Assembly: GCA_000432155.1 (NCBI GenBank)
Contig: FR888485.1
Location: 1 to 47,054, forward strand
Reading direction: 5' to 3'
Length of the DNA stretch: 47,054 nucleotides
From: Eubacterium sp. CAG:274
GTDB taxonomy: Bacteria; Bacillota; Clostridia; Lachnospirales; CAG-274
The notes below the pieces were generated by a model. It saw only the letters and a program-made list of their open reading frames with translations, searched no databases and had not been told where the DNA came from. The position numbers and the translations under genes are program-made. Of the stretch, positions 16,134 through 24,217 are shown one piece after another. Position 1 is the stretch's first letter; every line of letters begins with the position of its first letter.

Positions 16134-16352
16134 ATGTTAGTTGCAGTTGGTGCAGGTATTGCAGTATTAACAGGTTTAGGCGCAGGTATTGGTATTGGTT
16201 TGGCTACTTCTAAGGCAGTAGATGCTATTGCTAGACAGCCGGAAGCAGAAGGTAAGATTACAAAGAACCTTCTTTTAGGTTGTGCCCTTGCAGAAGCAAC
16301 AGCTATTTACGGTTTCGTTATTGCCGTAATGTGTATTTTATTCTTAAAGTAA
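16134..16352 (+). CDS. atpE: F-type ATP synthase subunit c
   Basis: The 72-residue hairpin of two membrane helices has the loop ARQPEA (residues 33-38) and the ion-binding carboxylate E54 in ALAEATAIYGF. Compared with Na+ c rings such as that of Ilyobacter, the Gln and Ser ligands (Q32, S66) are replaced by I21 and A55, although the Tyr (Y59) is kept. This suggests H+ rather than Na+ coupling. AAGGAG lies ten bases before the ATG. Confidence 0.95.
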   Translation: MLVAVGAGIAVLTGLGAGIGIGLATSKAVDAIARQPEAEGKITKNLLLGCALAEATAIYGFVIAVMCILFLK

Positions 16353-16372
16353 GATATAAGGAGTGAGACTAT

Positions 16373-16858
16373 ATGTTAACATTTAATATAAGTATTCTTT
16401 ATAATGTGATTAACATTCTAGTCTTGTTCGTTTTGCTTAAAATATTCCTTTTTAAACCTGTTACTGAAATTATGGAAAAAAGAAAAGCTATGATTCAGCA
16501 GGATTTAGATGATGCTAAAAAGGCTAAAGATGATGCAGAGCAGATGAAGGGTGAATACGAAAATACTCTTAACAGTGCTAAAAATCAGGCAGCTGATATT
16601 GTAAAAGATGCTAAGACAAGAGCCGAAGTTGAATACAATAGCATTATTGAACAGGGCAACAAAGATGCAGCAGCTATTATGGCTAATGCAGACAAGGCTA
16701 TTGCTCAGGAAAAGGAAAGGGCTATTAAACAGTCTAAAGCAGAAATGGCTGATTTGGCTATTAGTATGGCAAGTAAACTTGTTGAAAAAAATGTGGACGC
16801 TACAACAAATAAAAAGCTCATTGATGACTTTTTATCTGAGGCAGGTGACACTCAATGA
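16373..16858 (+). CDS. atpF: F-type ATP synthase subunit b
   Basis: The 161-residue protein has one N-terminal membrane helix (about residues 5-27) and a long charged helix rich in Lys, Glu and Ala (about 35-140), the peripheral stalk dimer. The start follows AAGGAGTGA. Its stop overlaps the atpH start in an ATGA. Confidence 0.93.
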   Translation: MLTFNISILYNVINILVLFVLLKIFLFKPVTEIMEKRKAMIQQDLDDAKKAKDDAEQMKGEYENTLNSAKNQAADIVKDAKTRAEVEYNSIIEQGNKDAAAIMANADKAIAQEKERAIKQSKAEMADLAISMASKLVEKNVDATTNKKLIDDFLSEAGDTQ

Positions 16859-17358
16859 CAAATTTGGCCCAAGACTACGGCAAATTGCTTTTTCAGTTGA
16901 ATTATCCTACTGAAACTGTTGAGAATTTCTATAATATCCTTAATGGAAGTGATGAACTTCTTACAGCGTTGGATAATCCTACTGTAACTAAAGCAGTAAA
17001 ACACAATATAATAGATAAAATTTTTGATAAGGAAGTTTCTTCCTTTGTAAAATGTCTTTGCGATAACGGTAGAATTACAAGTTATGCAGAGGTTTACCAA
17101 GTATATAAAGAACTTATTGATGATAAAGAGGGAATTTTAAAAGCTACTCTTTTTGTTACTGAAAATCCAGATGATGACGAATTAAAGGGTATGGAAAATA
17201 TGCTCAAGTCAAAATACAACAAGGAAAAAGTTAATATTTCTGTTGTAAATGACCCTGAACTCATTGGTGGATTTATTCTCAAGGTTGGGGATATTGAGTA
17301 TAATAAGAGCTTTAAATATACTTTTAATAAATTAAAACAAAAATATGATTGGAGGTGA
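16855..17358 (+). CDS. atpH: F-type ATP synthase subunit delta
   Basis: The 167-residue protein is of normal family size. Its N-terminal helical domain (AQDYGKLLFQL, VKCLCDNGRI) binds the alpha subunit, and the C-terminal GGFILKVGD segment is the family's hallmark contact with b. It overlaps atpF by four bases, indicating translational coupling. Confidence 0.92.
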   Translation: MTNLAQDYGKLLFQLNYPTETVENFYNILNGSDELLTALDNPTVTKAVKHNIIDKIFDKEVSSFVKCLCDNGRITSYAEVYQVYKELIDDKEGILKATLFVTENPDDDELKGMENMLKSKYNKEKVNISVVNDPELIGGFILKVGDIEYNKSFKYTFNKLKQKYDWR

Positions 17359-17363
17359 GCAGG

Positions 17364-18866
17364 GTGAGTAATATTAATCCAGAGGAGATTATATCTGTAT
17401 TAAAAAGCGAAATAGAAGACTATGACGTGAAAACTGAAATACAGGAAACAGGTACAGTTGTTTCTGTAGGTGATGGTATTGCCAATGTTTACGGTATTAA
17501 TCACGCAATGTACGGTGAAATCGTTGAATTTGAAAACGGTGTTAGAGGTCTTGTTCAGAATATTGAAATGAAGACTATTGGTGTCGTTCTTCTTGGTTCT
17601 GACAGAGAGCTTACAGAAGGTTCAAAGGTTGTTCGTACAGGTAAGAAAGCTGGTATTGGCGTAAGTGATGCTATGCTTGGCAGAGTAGTAAATGCTCTTG
17701 GTGCTCCTATTGATGGCAAGGGTAGTATTCCTGCTGACGAGTACAGACCTATTGAAAACCCAGCTCCTAGTGTTATAGACAGAAAGTCTGTAAGCGTTCC
17801 ATTGGAAACAGGTATCCTTGCTATTGATGCTATGTTCCCTATTGGTCGTGGACAGAGAGAATTAATTATCGGTGATAGACAGACAGGTAAGACTTCTATT
17901 GCTACTGATACAATTATTAACCAGAAGGGTAAAGATGTAATCTGCGTATACGTTGCTATTGGTCAGAAAGCATCTACAATTTCTCAGATTGTATCTAACT
18001 TTAAAAAGCATGGTGCTATGGATTACACTATTGTTGTTTCATCAACAGCTAGTGATTTAGCTCCTTTACAGTATATAGCTCCTTATGCTGGTACAGCTAT
18101 TGCTGAATACTTTATGCACAAGGGTAAGGATGTTTTGATTGTTTATGATGATTTATCAAAGCACGCTGTAGCTTACAGAGCAATGAGCTTGCTCTTAAAG
18201 CGTCCACCAGGACGTGAAGCTTACCCTGGTGACGTATTCTACTTACATTCAAGACTTTTGGAACGTTCTGCTAGACTTAGCGACAATCTTGGTGGAGGTT
18301 CTATTACTGCATTACCAATTATTGAAACTCAGGCTGGCGATGTTTCAGCATACATTCCAACTAATGTAATTTCTATTACAGATGGTCAGATTTTCCTTGA
18401 AAGTGAATTATTCTTCGCTGGTGTAAGACCTGCCGTAAATGTTGGTCTTTCTGTATCAAGAGTTGGTGGTGCTGCCCAGACTAAGATTATGAAGAAGATG
18501 TCAGGTTCTCTTAGAATTGACCTAGCTCAGTTCAGAGAAATGGAAGCCTTCACTCAGTTTAGTTCTGATTTGGATAAGGCAACTATGGAACTTCTTGAAC
18601 ATGGTAAGCGACTTGTAGAAATATTAAAACAGCCACTTAACAAGCCAATGCAGTTACATAGAGAAATTATTACTCTTTGTGCTTGTAACAATAAGTCATT
18701 TATGGATGTTGACTTAAAGAATATAAAGGCTTATCAGGCTGAAATGCTTGAATTTATTGAAAATACAGACCCAGAGCTTATCAAGGAAATTGATGAAAAG
18801 CAAGTTTATACTGATGAAATAAAGGAAAAGATTTTGTCTGATATTAAGGCTTTCAAAAGTAGGTGA
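17364..18866 (+). CDS. atpA: F-type ATP synthase subunit alpha
   Basis: The 500-residue product starts at a GTG at 17364, five bases after GGAGGTGA. A TTG at 17349 is in frame but lies upstream of that site. The nucleotide-binding loop GDRQTGKTS is near residue 168, and the conserved VGLSVSRVGGAAQ with its Arg lies near residue 357. It forms the non-catalytic sites of F1. The ribosome binding site overlaps the atpH stop codon. Confidence 0.96.
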   Translation: MSNINPEEIISVLKSEIEDYDVKTEIQETGTVVSVGDGIANVYGINHAMYGEIVEFENGVRGLVQNIEMKTIGVVLLGSDRELTEGSKVVRTGKKAGIGVSDAMLGRVVNALGAPIDGKGSIPADEYRPIENPAPSVIDRKSVSVPLETGILAIDAMFPIGRGQRELIIGDRQTGKTSIATDTIINQKGKDVICVYVAIGQKASTISQIVSNFKKHGAMDYTIVVSSTASDLAPLQYIAPYAGTAIAEYFMHKGKDVLIVYDDLSKHAVAYRAMSLLLKRPPGREAYPGDVFYLHSRLLERSARLSDNLGGGSITALPIIETQAGDVSAYIPTNVISITDGQIFLESELFFAGVRPAVNVGLSVSRVGGAAQTKIMKKMSGSLRIDLAQFREMEAFTQFSSDLDKATMELLEHGKRLVEILKQPLNKPMQLHREIITLCACNNKSFMDVDLKNIKAYQAEMLEFIENTDPELIKEIDEKQVYTDEIKEKILSDIKAFKSR

Positions 18867-18872
18867 TAATGT

Positions 18873-19757
18873 ATGGCGAATATGAGAGAAATTCGTAATA
18901 GAATGAAAAGTATTCAGGATACTATGAAAATCACCAAAGCCATGTATGTTGTTTCTTCTTCTAAGTTAAAGAAGGCACAGAAACAGTATGACCGTACAAA
19001 GCCATATTACAAGGCTTTGTCAAATACAATGGCAGATATTATGGAGCATATTGAGCCAGAAGTTACTCATAAGTACATAAATGATAAGCCACCTGTTGAC
19101 GAAAGCAAGGTAAATAGACTTTTCATTGTTGTTACAGCTGATAAAGGTCTTGCAGGTGCTTATAATCACAATGTTATAAAGCTTACAGAACAATGGCTTG
19201 CAAAGGGAAATAATAATACACTTTTCGTTGTTGGGCAGATGGGTAAACACTACTTTGAAAAAAAGGGTGTTTTAGTAGATATTGAATTTACACAGACTGT
19301 TCAGAATCCTAATCCTCATAGAGCTAGAGATATTGCAGAACGAGTTATTGAACTTTATGACAAGGGTTATATAGACGAAGTTTATATGATTTTCAGTAAG
19401 ACAAAAAATGGTAGCTGTGAGGCTGATGTTTCAAAAATTTTGCCACTTGAAAGAAAGAAATTTGAAAAGGTAGAAAACAAGGAAGAATATAACCAGTTTG
19501 CTATATTCTCTCCATCTCCAAAGGCAGTATTAAAGAACCTTGTACCTAACTATGTAAAGGGTCTTATATATTCTGCTCTCGTTTCTTCATATACAAGTGA
19601 GCATAATGCTCGTATGGTAGCTATGAAGTCTGCAACAGATAGTGCAACAGATATGCTCAAGAACCTTGAGTTGTTGTACAATAGAGCAAGACAGGCAGCT
19701 ATTACACAAGAAATAAACGAAATTGTCGGTGGTGCTTCTGCATTACAGGCAGATTAA
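18873..19757 (+). CDS. atpG: F-type ATP synthase subunit gamma
   Basis: The 294-residue central-shaft subunit has the expected N-terminal helix (REIRNRMKSIQDTMKITKAM) and the C-terminal helix with ARQAAITQEINEIVGGA. These form the coiled coil inside the alpha3-beta3 ring. It begins six bases after atpA, with the ribosome binding site AGGTGAT on the atpA stop. Confidence 0.96.
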   Translation: MANMREIRNRMKSIQDTMKITKAMYVVSSSKLKKAQKQYDRTKPYYKALSNTMADIMEHIEPEVTHKYINDKPPVDESKVNRLFIVVTADKGLAGAYNHNVIKLTEQWLAKGNNNTLFVVGQMGKHYFEKKGVLVDIEFTQTVQNPNPHRARDIAERVIELYDKGYIDEVYMIFSKTKNGSCEADVSKILPLERKKFEKVENKEEYNQFAIFSPSPKAVLKNLVPNYVKGLIYSALVSSYTSEHNARMVAMKSATDSATDMLKNLELLYNRARQAAITQEINEIVGGASALQAD

Positions 19758-19765
19758 TTTTATAG

Positions 19766-19789
19766 AAAGGAGCTATTCTCCTTTTGGAG
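19766..19789 (+). promoter_or_regulatory. Hairpin-embedded ribosome binding site before atpD
   Basis: AAAGGAG (starting near 19766) can pair with CTCCTTT (ending near 19785), leaving GGAG at 19786-19789 as the site that serves the ATG at 19802. The upstream Shine-Dalgarno could instead serve a TTG at 19784. This is unusual within the operon, where other sites are open. Confidence 0.45.
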
Positions 19790-19801
19790 AACTGGAATAA
19801 T

Positions 19802-21199
19802 ATGGAAATTAATACAGGTAAAATTGTTCAGGTATTAGGACCGGTTGTTGATGTTGAGTTTGACGAAGGTAAACTTCCACTTATTAAAGACGCTCTGACT
19901 GTTGAAGTTGACGGTAAAAAGGTTGTTATGGAGGTTGCCCAGCTTATGGGTAACCGTATCGTTAGATGTATTACACTTGCTGCCAGCGAAGGTTTAGCAA
20001 AGGATATGGTAGTTACTGCTACAGGCGACGGTATTAAAGTACCAGTTGGCGAAGGCGTACTTGGTCGTATGTTCAATGTTCTTGGCGAAGCTATTGACGG
20101 TGGCGAAGAAGTAAAGTGTGATGATAAGTGGGTTATTCATAGAGACCCACCTAGTTTTGAAGACCAGAGCCCAGTTGTAGAAATTCTCGAAACTGGTATT
20201 AAGGTTATTGACCTTCTTGCCCCTTACGCAAAGGGTGGTAAAATCGGTTTGTTCGGTGGTGCCGGTGTAGGTAAAACCGTATTAATACAGGAACTTATTC
20301 ACAATATAGCAACTGAACATGGTGGTTACTCAATCTTCACTGGTGTAGGTGAGCGTTCAAGAGAAGGTAACGACCTTTGGTCAGAAATGAATGAATCAGG
20401 CGTTATTTCAAAGACTGCCTTAGTATTTGGTCAGATGAATGAGCCACCTGGTTCAAGAATGAGAGTTGCTCAGACAGGTCTTACAATGGCTGAGTACTTC
20501 AGAGATAAACAGCATCAAGATGTGCTTTTATTCATTGATAATATTTTTAGATATGTACAGGCTGGTTCAGAAGTTTCAGCACTTCTTGGCCGTATGCCTT
20601 CAGCCGTAGGTTATCAGCCTACACTTGCTAACGAAGTAGGTGCTTTACAGGAAAGAATTACATCTACTAAAGATGGTTCTATTACATCAGTTCAGGCCGT
20701 TTATGTTCCTGCTGATGACCTTACAGACCCTGCTCCTGCTACTACTTTCGCTCACCTTGATGCAACAACAGTTCTTTCAAGAAAGATTGTTGAACAGGGT
20801 ATTTACCCAGCAGTTGACCCATTGGAATCAACTTCTCGTATTCTTGAACCTGATGTAGTAGGCGAGGAACACTATACAGTAGCAAGACAGACACAGGAAA
20901 TTTTACAGAGATATAAGGAATTACAGGATATTATTGGTATCCTTGGTATGGAAGAACTTGACGATGAAGATAAACTTACAGTTTATAGAGCAAGAAAAAT
21001 TCAGAAATTCCTTTCTCAGCCATTCTCTGTTGGTGAAGTCTTTACAGGTATCAAAGGTAAGTATGTTCCATTAAAGGAAACTATTAGAGGCTTTAAGGCT
21101 ATTATTAATGGCGATATGGACGAATATCCAGAAGCTGCTTTCCTCTTTGCTGGAACTATTGAAGATGTCATTGAAAAGGCTAAAACAATGGAGGCATAA
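19802..21199 (+). CDS. atpD: F-type ATP synthase subunit beta
   Basis: The 465-residue product from ATG 19802 begins MEINTGKIVQVLGPVVDVEF, the normal family start. An in-frame TTG at 19784 would add six atypical residues. The P-loop GGAGVGKT lies near residue 152, followed by the catalytic GERSREGNDL segment and a DELSEED-equivalent near the C-terminus (MEELDDEDK). It is the catalytic subunit of F1. Confidence 0.96.
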   Translation: MEINTGKIVQVLGPVVDVEFDEGKLPLIKDALTVEVDGKKVVMEVAQLMGNRIVRCITLAASEGLAKDMVVTATGDGIKVPVGEGVLGRMFNVLGEAIDGGEEVKCDDKWVIHRDPPSFEDQSPVVEILETGIKVIDLLAPYAKGGKIGLFGGAGVGKTVLIQELIHNIATEHGGYSIFTGVGERSREGNDLWSEMNESGVISKTALVFGQMNEPPGSRMRVAQTGLTMAEYFRDKQHQDVLLFIDNIFRYVQAGSEVSALLGRMPSAVGYQPTLANEVGALQERITSTKDGSITSVQAVYVPADDLTDPAPATTFAHLDATTVLSRKIVEQGIYPAVDPLESTSRILEPDVVGEEHYTVARQTQEILQRYKELQDIIGILGMEELDDEDKLTVYRARKIQKFLSQPFSVGEVFTGIKGKYVPLKETIRGFKAIINGDMDEYPEAAFLFAGTIEDVIEKAKTMEA

Positions 21200-21219
21200 T
21201 GCCGAAAGAGGTGTGACTT

Positions 21220-21621
21220 ATGGCAAAAGAATTTAATCTTAAAATAACAACCTGTGATAGAAGTTTCTATTCTGGCCCTTGCGAAAGTATTGTATTGCCA
21301 GCAATAGATGGCGAACACGGTGTTCTTGCAGACCATGAACCAATGGTTACAGCCATTGTTAGTGGCGAATGTAGATTTACTGCAAATGGTAAACAAAATA
21401 TTATCGCCGTAGGTCAGGGCTTTGCTGAAATTAAGCCTGAACAGGTGGAAGTTATTGTTGATACTGCAGAATACCCAGAAGAAATTGATGCAAGGCGTGC
21501 TGAGGAGGCTAAGATTAGAGCCGAGGAAGCTATGCGTCAGAAACAGAGTATTTTGGAATACAATCATTCACAGGCTGCCTTGTCAAGAGCTATGACAAGA
21601 TTAAAGGTAAAAGGTAGATAA
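21220..21621 (+). CDS. atpC: F-type ATP synthase subunit epsilon
   Basis: The 133-residue protein has the beta-sandwich N-terminal domain (PAIDGEHGVLADHEPMV) and a C-terminal pair of charged helices with RRAEEAKIRAEEA that can inhibit ATP hydrolysis. It is the last gene of the operon and is followed directly by a terminator. Confidence 0.94.
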   Translation: MAKEFNLKITTCDRSFYSGPCESIVLPAIDGEHGVLADHEPMVTAIVSGECRFTANGKQNIIAVGQGFAEIKPEQVEVIVDTAEYPEEIDARRAEEAKIRAEEAMRQKQSILEYNHSQAALSRAMTRLKVKGR

Positions 21622-21637
21622 TACTATTACTATAACT

Positions 21638-21679
21638 AAGTCCATTCAGACTACTTTTGTAGTTTGAGTGGGCTTTTTT
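21638..21679 (+). terminator. Terminator of the atp operon
   Basis: A 17-bp stem with three G-U pairs (21638-21654 with 21659-21675) has a TTTT loop and is followed by a run of T. Confidence 0.9.
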
Positions 21680-21728
21680 ATTGTTATGTTATATGTTATA
21701 AATAAAATTATGAAGAAATTATGAATTA

Positions 21729-21770
21729 TTAGCACTCACTATTGACGAGTGCTAACAAGAGTGCTATAAT
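21729..21770 (+). promoter_or_regulatory. CIRCE operator and heat-shock promoter
   Basis: A perfect CIRCE element is present: TTAGCACTC (21729-21737), nine-base spacer, GAGTGCTAA (21747-21755), the HrcA binding site. The promoter boxes TTGACG (21742-21747) and TATAAT (21765-21770), 17 bp apart, overlap it, so bound HrcA would block RNA polymerase. A third partial half site GAGTGCTA overlaps the -10 box. Confidence 0.95.
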
Positions 21771-21797
21771 ACAGTCAGAACAAAGGAAAAGGAAAGA

Positions 21798-21851
21798 ATG
21801 AAGACACCTATTGATGTGAAAGTTGTTCCCGTTGGTTTGTGTCTATTTTGA
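21798..21851 (+). CDS. Possible 17-codon upstream open reading frame
   Basis: In the hsp20 mRNA leader an ATG preceded by AAGGAAAG opens a 17-residue frame, MKTPIDVKVVPVGLCLF, ending at TGA 65 bases before the first hsp20 start. AGACAC and GTGTCT within and after it can pair. It may be a leader peptide or chance; no family is recognised. Confidence 0.3.
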   Translation: MKTPIDVKVVPVGLCLF

Positions 21852-21916
21852 TTTCCAAAACGCTCCGGGTTCGATATAAAAAATTCGGCTTATGATTATA
21901 GAAAGAAGGATGACTT

Positions 21917-22336
21917 ATGTTGATGCCTAGTATTTTTGGAGAAAGTTTTTTAAATGATTTTATTGAACCTTTTGAAACTTCAAATAATTCAAGTACATTT
22001 ATGAATACTGATGTAGAAGAAAATGAAAAAGGTTATATGATTACAATGGATATTCCAGGTGTGCATAAAGAAGATGTTCACGCAGAGTTGAAAGATGGTT
22101 ATTTAACAGTAGAAGCTACTTCTCACAGTAATAATGATGAAAAAGATGAAAAGGGCAACTACATTCGTAGAGAGAGATATTATGGTACAGCAAACAGAAG
22201 CTTTTATGTAGGTAATGATATTACTCAGGAGGATATAAAGGCTAAATTTGAAAATGGTACTTTGAAGATGTTTGTACCAAAGATTGAACCAAAGCCACAA
22301 GTAGAGGAAAAGAAGTATATTCCTATTGAGGGCTGA
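21917..22336 (+). CDS. Hsp20/alpha-crystallin small heat-shock protein
   Basis: The 139-residue protein has the alpha-crystallin domain at about 28-125 (EENEKGYMITMDIPGV, DGYLTVEA, then FENGTLKMFVPK). It holds unfolding proteins in a refoldable state in the cytoplasm. GAAAGAAGGATG precedes the ATG. It is under the CIRCE operator with a second Hsp20 gene 53 bases downstream. Confidence 0.92.
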   Translation: MLMPSIFGESFLNDFIEPFETSNNSSTFMNTDVEENEKGYMITMDIPGVHKEDVHAELKDGYLTVEATSHSNNDEKDEKGNYIRRERYYGTANRSFYVGNDITQEDIKAKFENGTLKMFVPKIEPKPQVEEKKYIPIEG

Positions 22337-22389
22337 TTTATAGTTGATTTAAAGTTATTGTTTTGAAGAATAAGAAAGAGAGTGAGTTT

Positions 22390-22848
22390 ATGTTAATGTC
22401 TAACATTTTTACTAACGGTTTATTTGATGATTTCTTTGATGATACTTGGTTTAACAGAGATATGAGAAAGGCTGAAAAGAAGCTTTACGGTCATAGAGGT
22501 AAAAACATTATGAATACCGATATTAAGGAACATGATGAGGGTTACGAATTGTATATGGATTTACCTGGATTTACAAAAGACGAAGTAAAGGTTTCTTTGG
22601 AAAATGGTTATCTTACTGTAGAGGCTGCTAAGGGTCTTGACGAGGATAAGGAAGATAAAAAGAACTCTAAATACATTTGTAGAGAAAGATATGCCGGCGA
22701 TTGCAGAAGAAGTTTCTATGTAGGCGATGCCGTAACTCAGGAAGATATTAAGGCTTCATTTAAGCATGGTATCTTGAAACTTGAAGTACCTAAGAAAGAA
22801 AAGAAACCAGAGATTGAAAAGAAGAATTATGTAGCTATTGAAGGCTAA
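22390..22848 (+). CDS. Hsp20/alpha-crystallin small heat-shock protein, second copy
   Basis: The 152-residue protein starts at ATG 22390 behind AGAGAGTGAG. A TTG start at 22363 would add nine residues without a ribosome binding site. The alpha-crystallin domain has EGYELYMDLPGFTKDEV and FKHGILKLEVPKKEK. It begins MLMSNIF, like the first copy (MLMPSIF), and shares the RRSFYVG/NRSFYVG segment, so the pair arose by tandem duplication. Confidence 0.92.
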   Translation: MLMSNIFTNGLFDDFFDDTWFNRDMRKAEKKLYGHRGKNIMNTDIKEHDEGYELYMDLPGFTKDEVKVSLENGYLTVEAAKGLDEDKEDKKNSKYICRERYAGDCRRSFYVGDAVTQEDIKASFKHGILKLEVPKKEKKPEIEKKNYVAIEG

Positions 22849-22894
22849 AAATAGTTGTGTGTTCTTTGTCATTAATAATTTCCCCTAGATAAAT

Positions 22895-22936
22895 AAAAAA
22901 GAGGCTTTCCACTTAAAAAGTGGAGAGTCTCTTTTT
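22895..22936. terminator. Bidirectional terminator between hsp20 and the cyclophilin gene
   Basis: AAAAAGAGG plus CTTTCCACTT pairs with AAGTGGAGAG plus TCTCTTTTT through a long stem with a small mismatch. A and T runs on both sides suit the convergent genes. Confidence 0.85.
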
Positions 22937-22973
22937 GTATCTTATGGCAAATTGAATTTGTTGTGATATGTAT

Positions 22974-24044
22974 TTATTTATATTCTGTTACATCAATAGA
23001 TTGTATAACTACCTTTTCTACAGGCTTGTTAAAATCGTCTGTTTTTGTTGATGCAATCTTGTCTACAATATCCATACCGTCTATTACTTGACCAAATACT
23101 GTATAACCCATATCAAGACTAGGGTAACCACCGTATTTCTTGTAAAGCTCTATTATATCATCAGAAAATGCCTGTCCTACAGTAATTTGTTTTCCGTCTT
23201 TGCTGTAATATATTTCATTTTTTGCACTATCAATACTGTCAAACATATTTCCCACATTTTTATTTTGTACAATATAGAACTGACTGCCATTAGTATCTGG
23301 ACCGGCATTTGCCATACATAAAGCACCTCTGAAGTTTCTCAAATCTAAAGTAACTTCGTTTTCAAAAGGCTTGTTCCATATACTTTCGCCACCTGCACCT
23401 GTTGCTGTAGGGTCGCCGGCCTGTATCATAAAATTGTTTATAACTCTGTGAAATTCCACATTGTTGTAATAGCCATTTTTTGCGTGGGTAAGGAAGTTTT
23501 CTACAGCCTTTGGGGCATATTGTGGGAAAAATCTGAATACAATATCTCCCATTGATGTGTGCATAGTAGCTATAGTTTCTCCCTGTTTCATTTCTGAAAA
23601 TTGAGGAAGTGTTGAATTTTGTGTGTCTTTATTTGAAACATATATAGTATTGTCACTATAGTTTACAACATAACCAAAAGACTCTGCAATACAGCGAATA
23701 GGAACATAAGTGGTTCCGTTTTCAATAAAACTTGTTACCTGTGAATTATTGGCGTCAATAGGCCTTGTATTGTCATTTACAATTATGTAATTTGTTCCAA
23801 TAGGAACTTGCACAGTAATATTATTTGATGTAAGTATAGCTGTTTTGTTTTCAGCATTCCATTGTAAATTTACATTGTCTAAAAGATTAGAGGCAATTTC
23901 ACGCAATGAAAGAAAACTTGTACTCTGTCTTATAATAACAGGTTTTTCAAATGTGGCTGGTTCTGAGTTTACAACTACTGGTGTGGCAAATGTATTTACA
24001 CATAATAGAGCAGAAATTACAATTGTAGAGAATAATTTTTTCAT
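22974..24044 (-). CDS. Secreted cyclophilin-type peptidyl-prolyl isomerase with CuAO-N-like domain
   Basis: The 356-residue protein has a signal peptide (about 1-20, ending NTFATPV) and a region of about residues 25-145 resembling the copper amine oxidase N-terminal domain found in clostridial surface proteins (SFLSLREIASNLL, TYVPIRCIAESFGY). A cyclophilin domain follows from about 158 to the end, with VEFHRVINNFMIQAGD and GSQFYIVQN, including the catalytic Arg. It likely assists folding of exported proteins outside the membrane. AAGGAGGA precedes the ATG. Confidence 0.9.
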   Translation of the reverse strand: MKKLFSTIVISALLCVNTFATPVVVNSEPATFEKPVIIRQSTSFLSLREIASNLLDNVNLQWNAENKTAILTSNNITVQVPIGTNYIIVNDNTRPIDANNSQVTSFIENGTTYVPIRCIAESFGYVVNYSDNTIYVSNKDTQNSTLPQFSEMKQGETIATMHTSMGDIVFRFFPQYAPKAVENFLTHAKNGYYNNVEFHRVINNFMIQAGDPTATGAGGESIWNKPFENEVTLDLRNFRGALCMANAGPDTNGSQFYIVQNKNVGNMFDSIDSAKNEIYYSKDGKQITVGQAFSDDIIELYKKYGGYPSLDMGYTVFGQVIDGMDIVDKIASTKTDDFNKPVEKVVIQSIDVTEYK

Positions 24045-24144
24045 TATTTTTCCTCCTTAAACATAATATGGATAAATAGTACCATATATTTGGCAAAAAT
24101 GCTATATAAATCAAATTTTAAATAAAAATTTAATGTAAAATCTA

Positions 24145-24173
24145 TTGCAAAAAATAGGTATTTATGCGACAAT
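24145..24173 (+). promoter_or_regulatory. Promoter of the SLH protein gene
   Basis: TTGCAA (24145-24150) and GACAAT (24168-24173) are 17 bp apart, about 45 bases before the start codon. Confidence 0.5.
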
Positions 24174-24217
24174 GTTTTTAAGTGAAAGAAAATGTATATT
24201 GATAGGAGGATAAATAA

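Noticed and set aside
17349..17363. TTG start for atpA
   Set aside because: It lies on and before the Shine-Dalgarno GGAGGTGA that serves the GTG at 17364.
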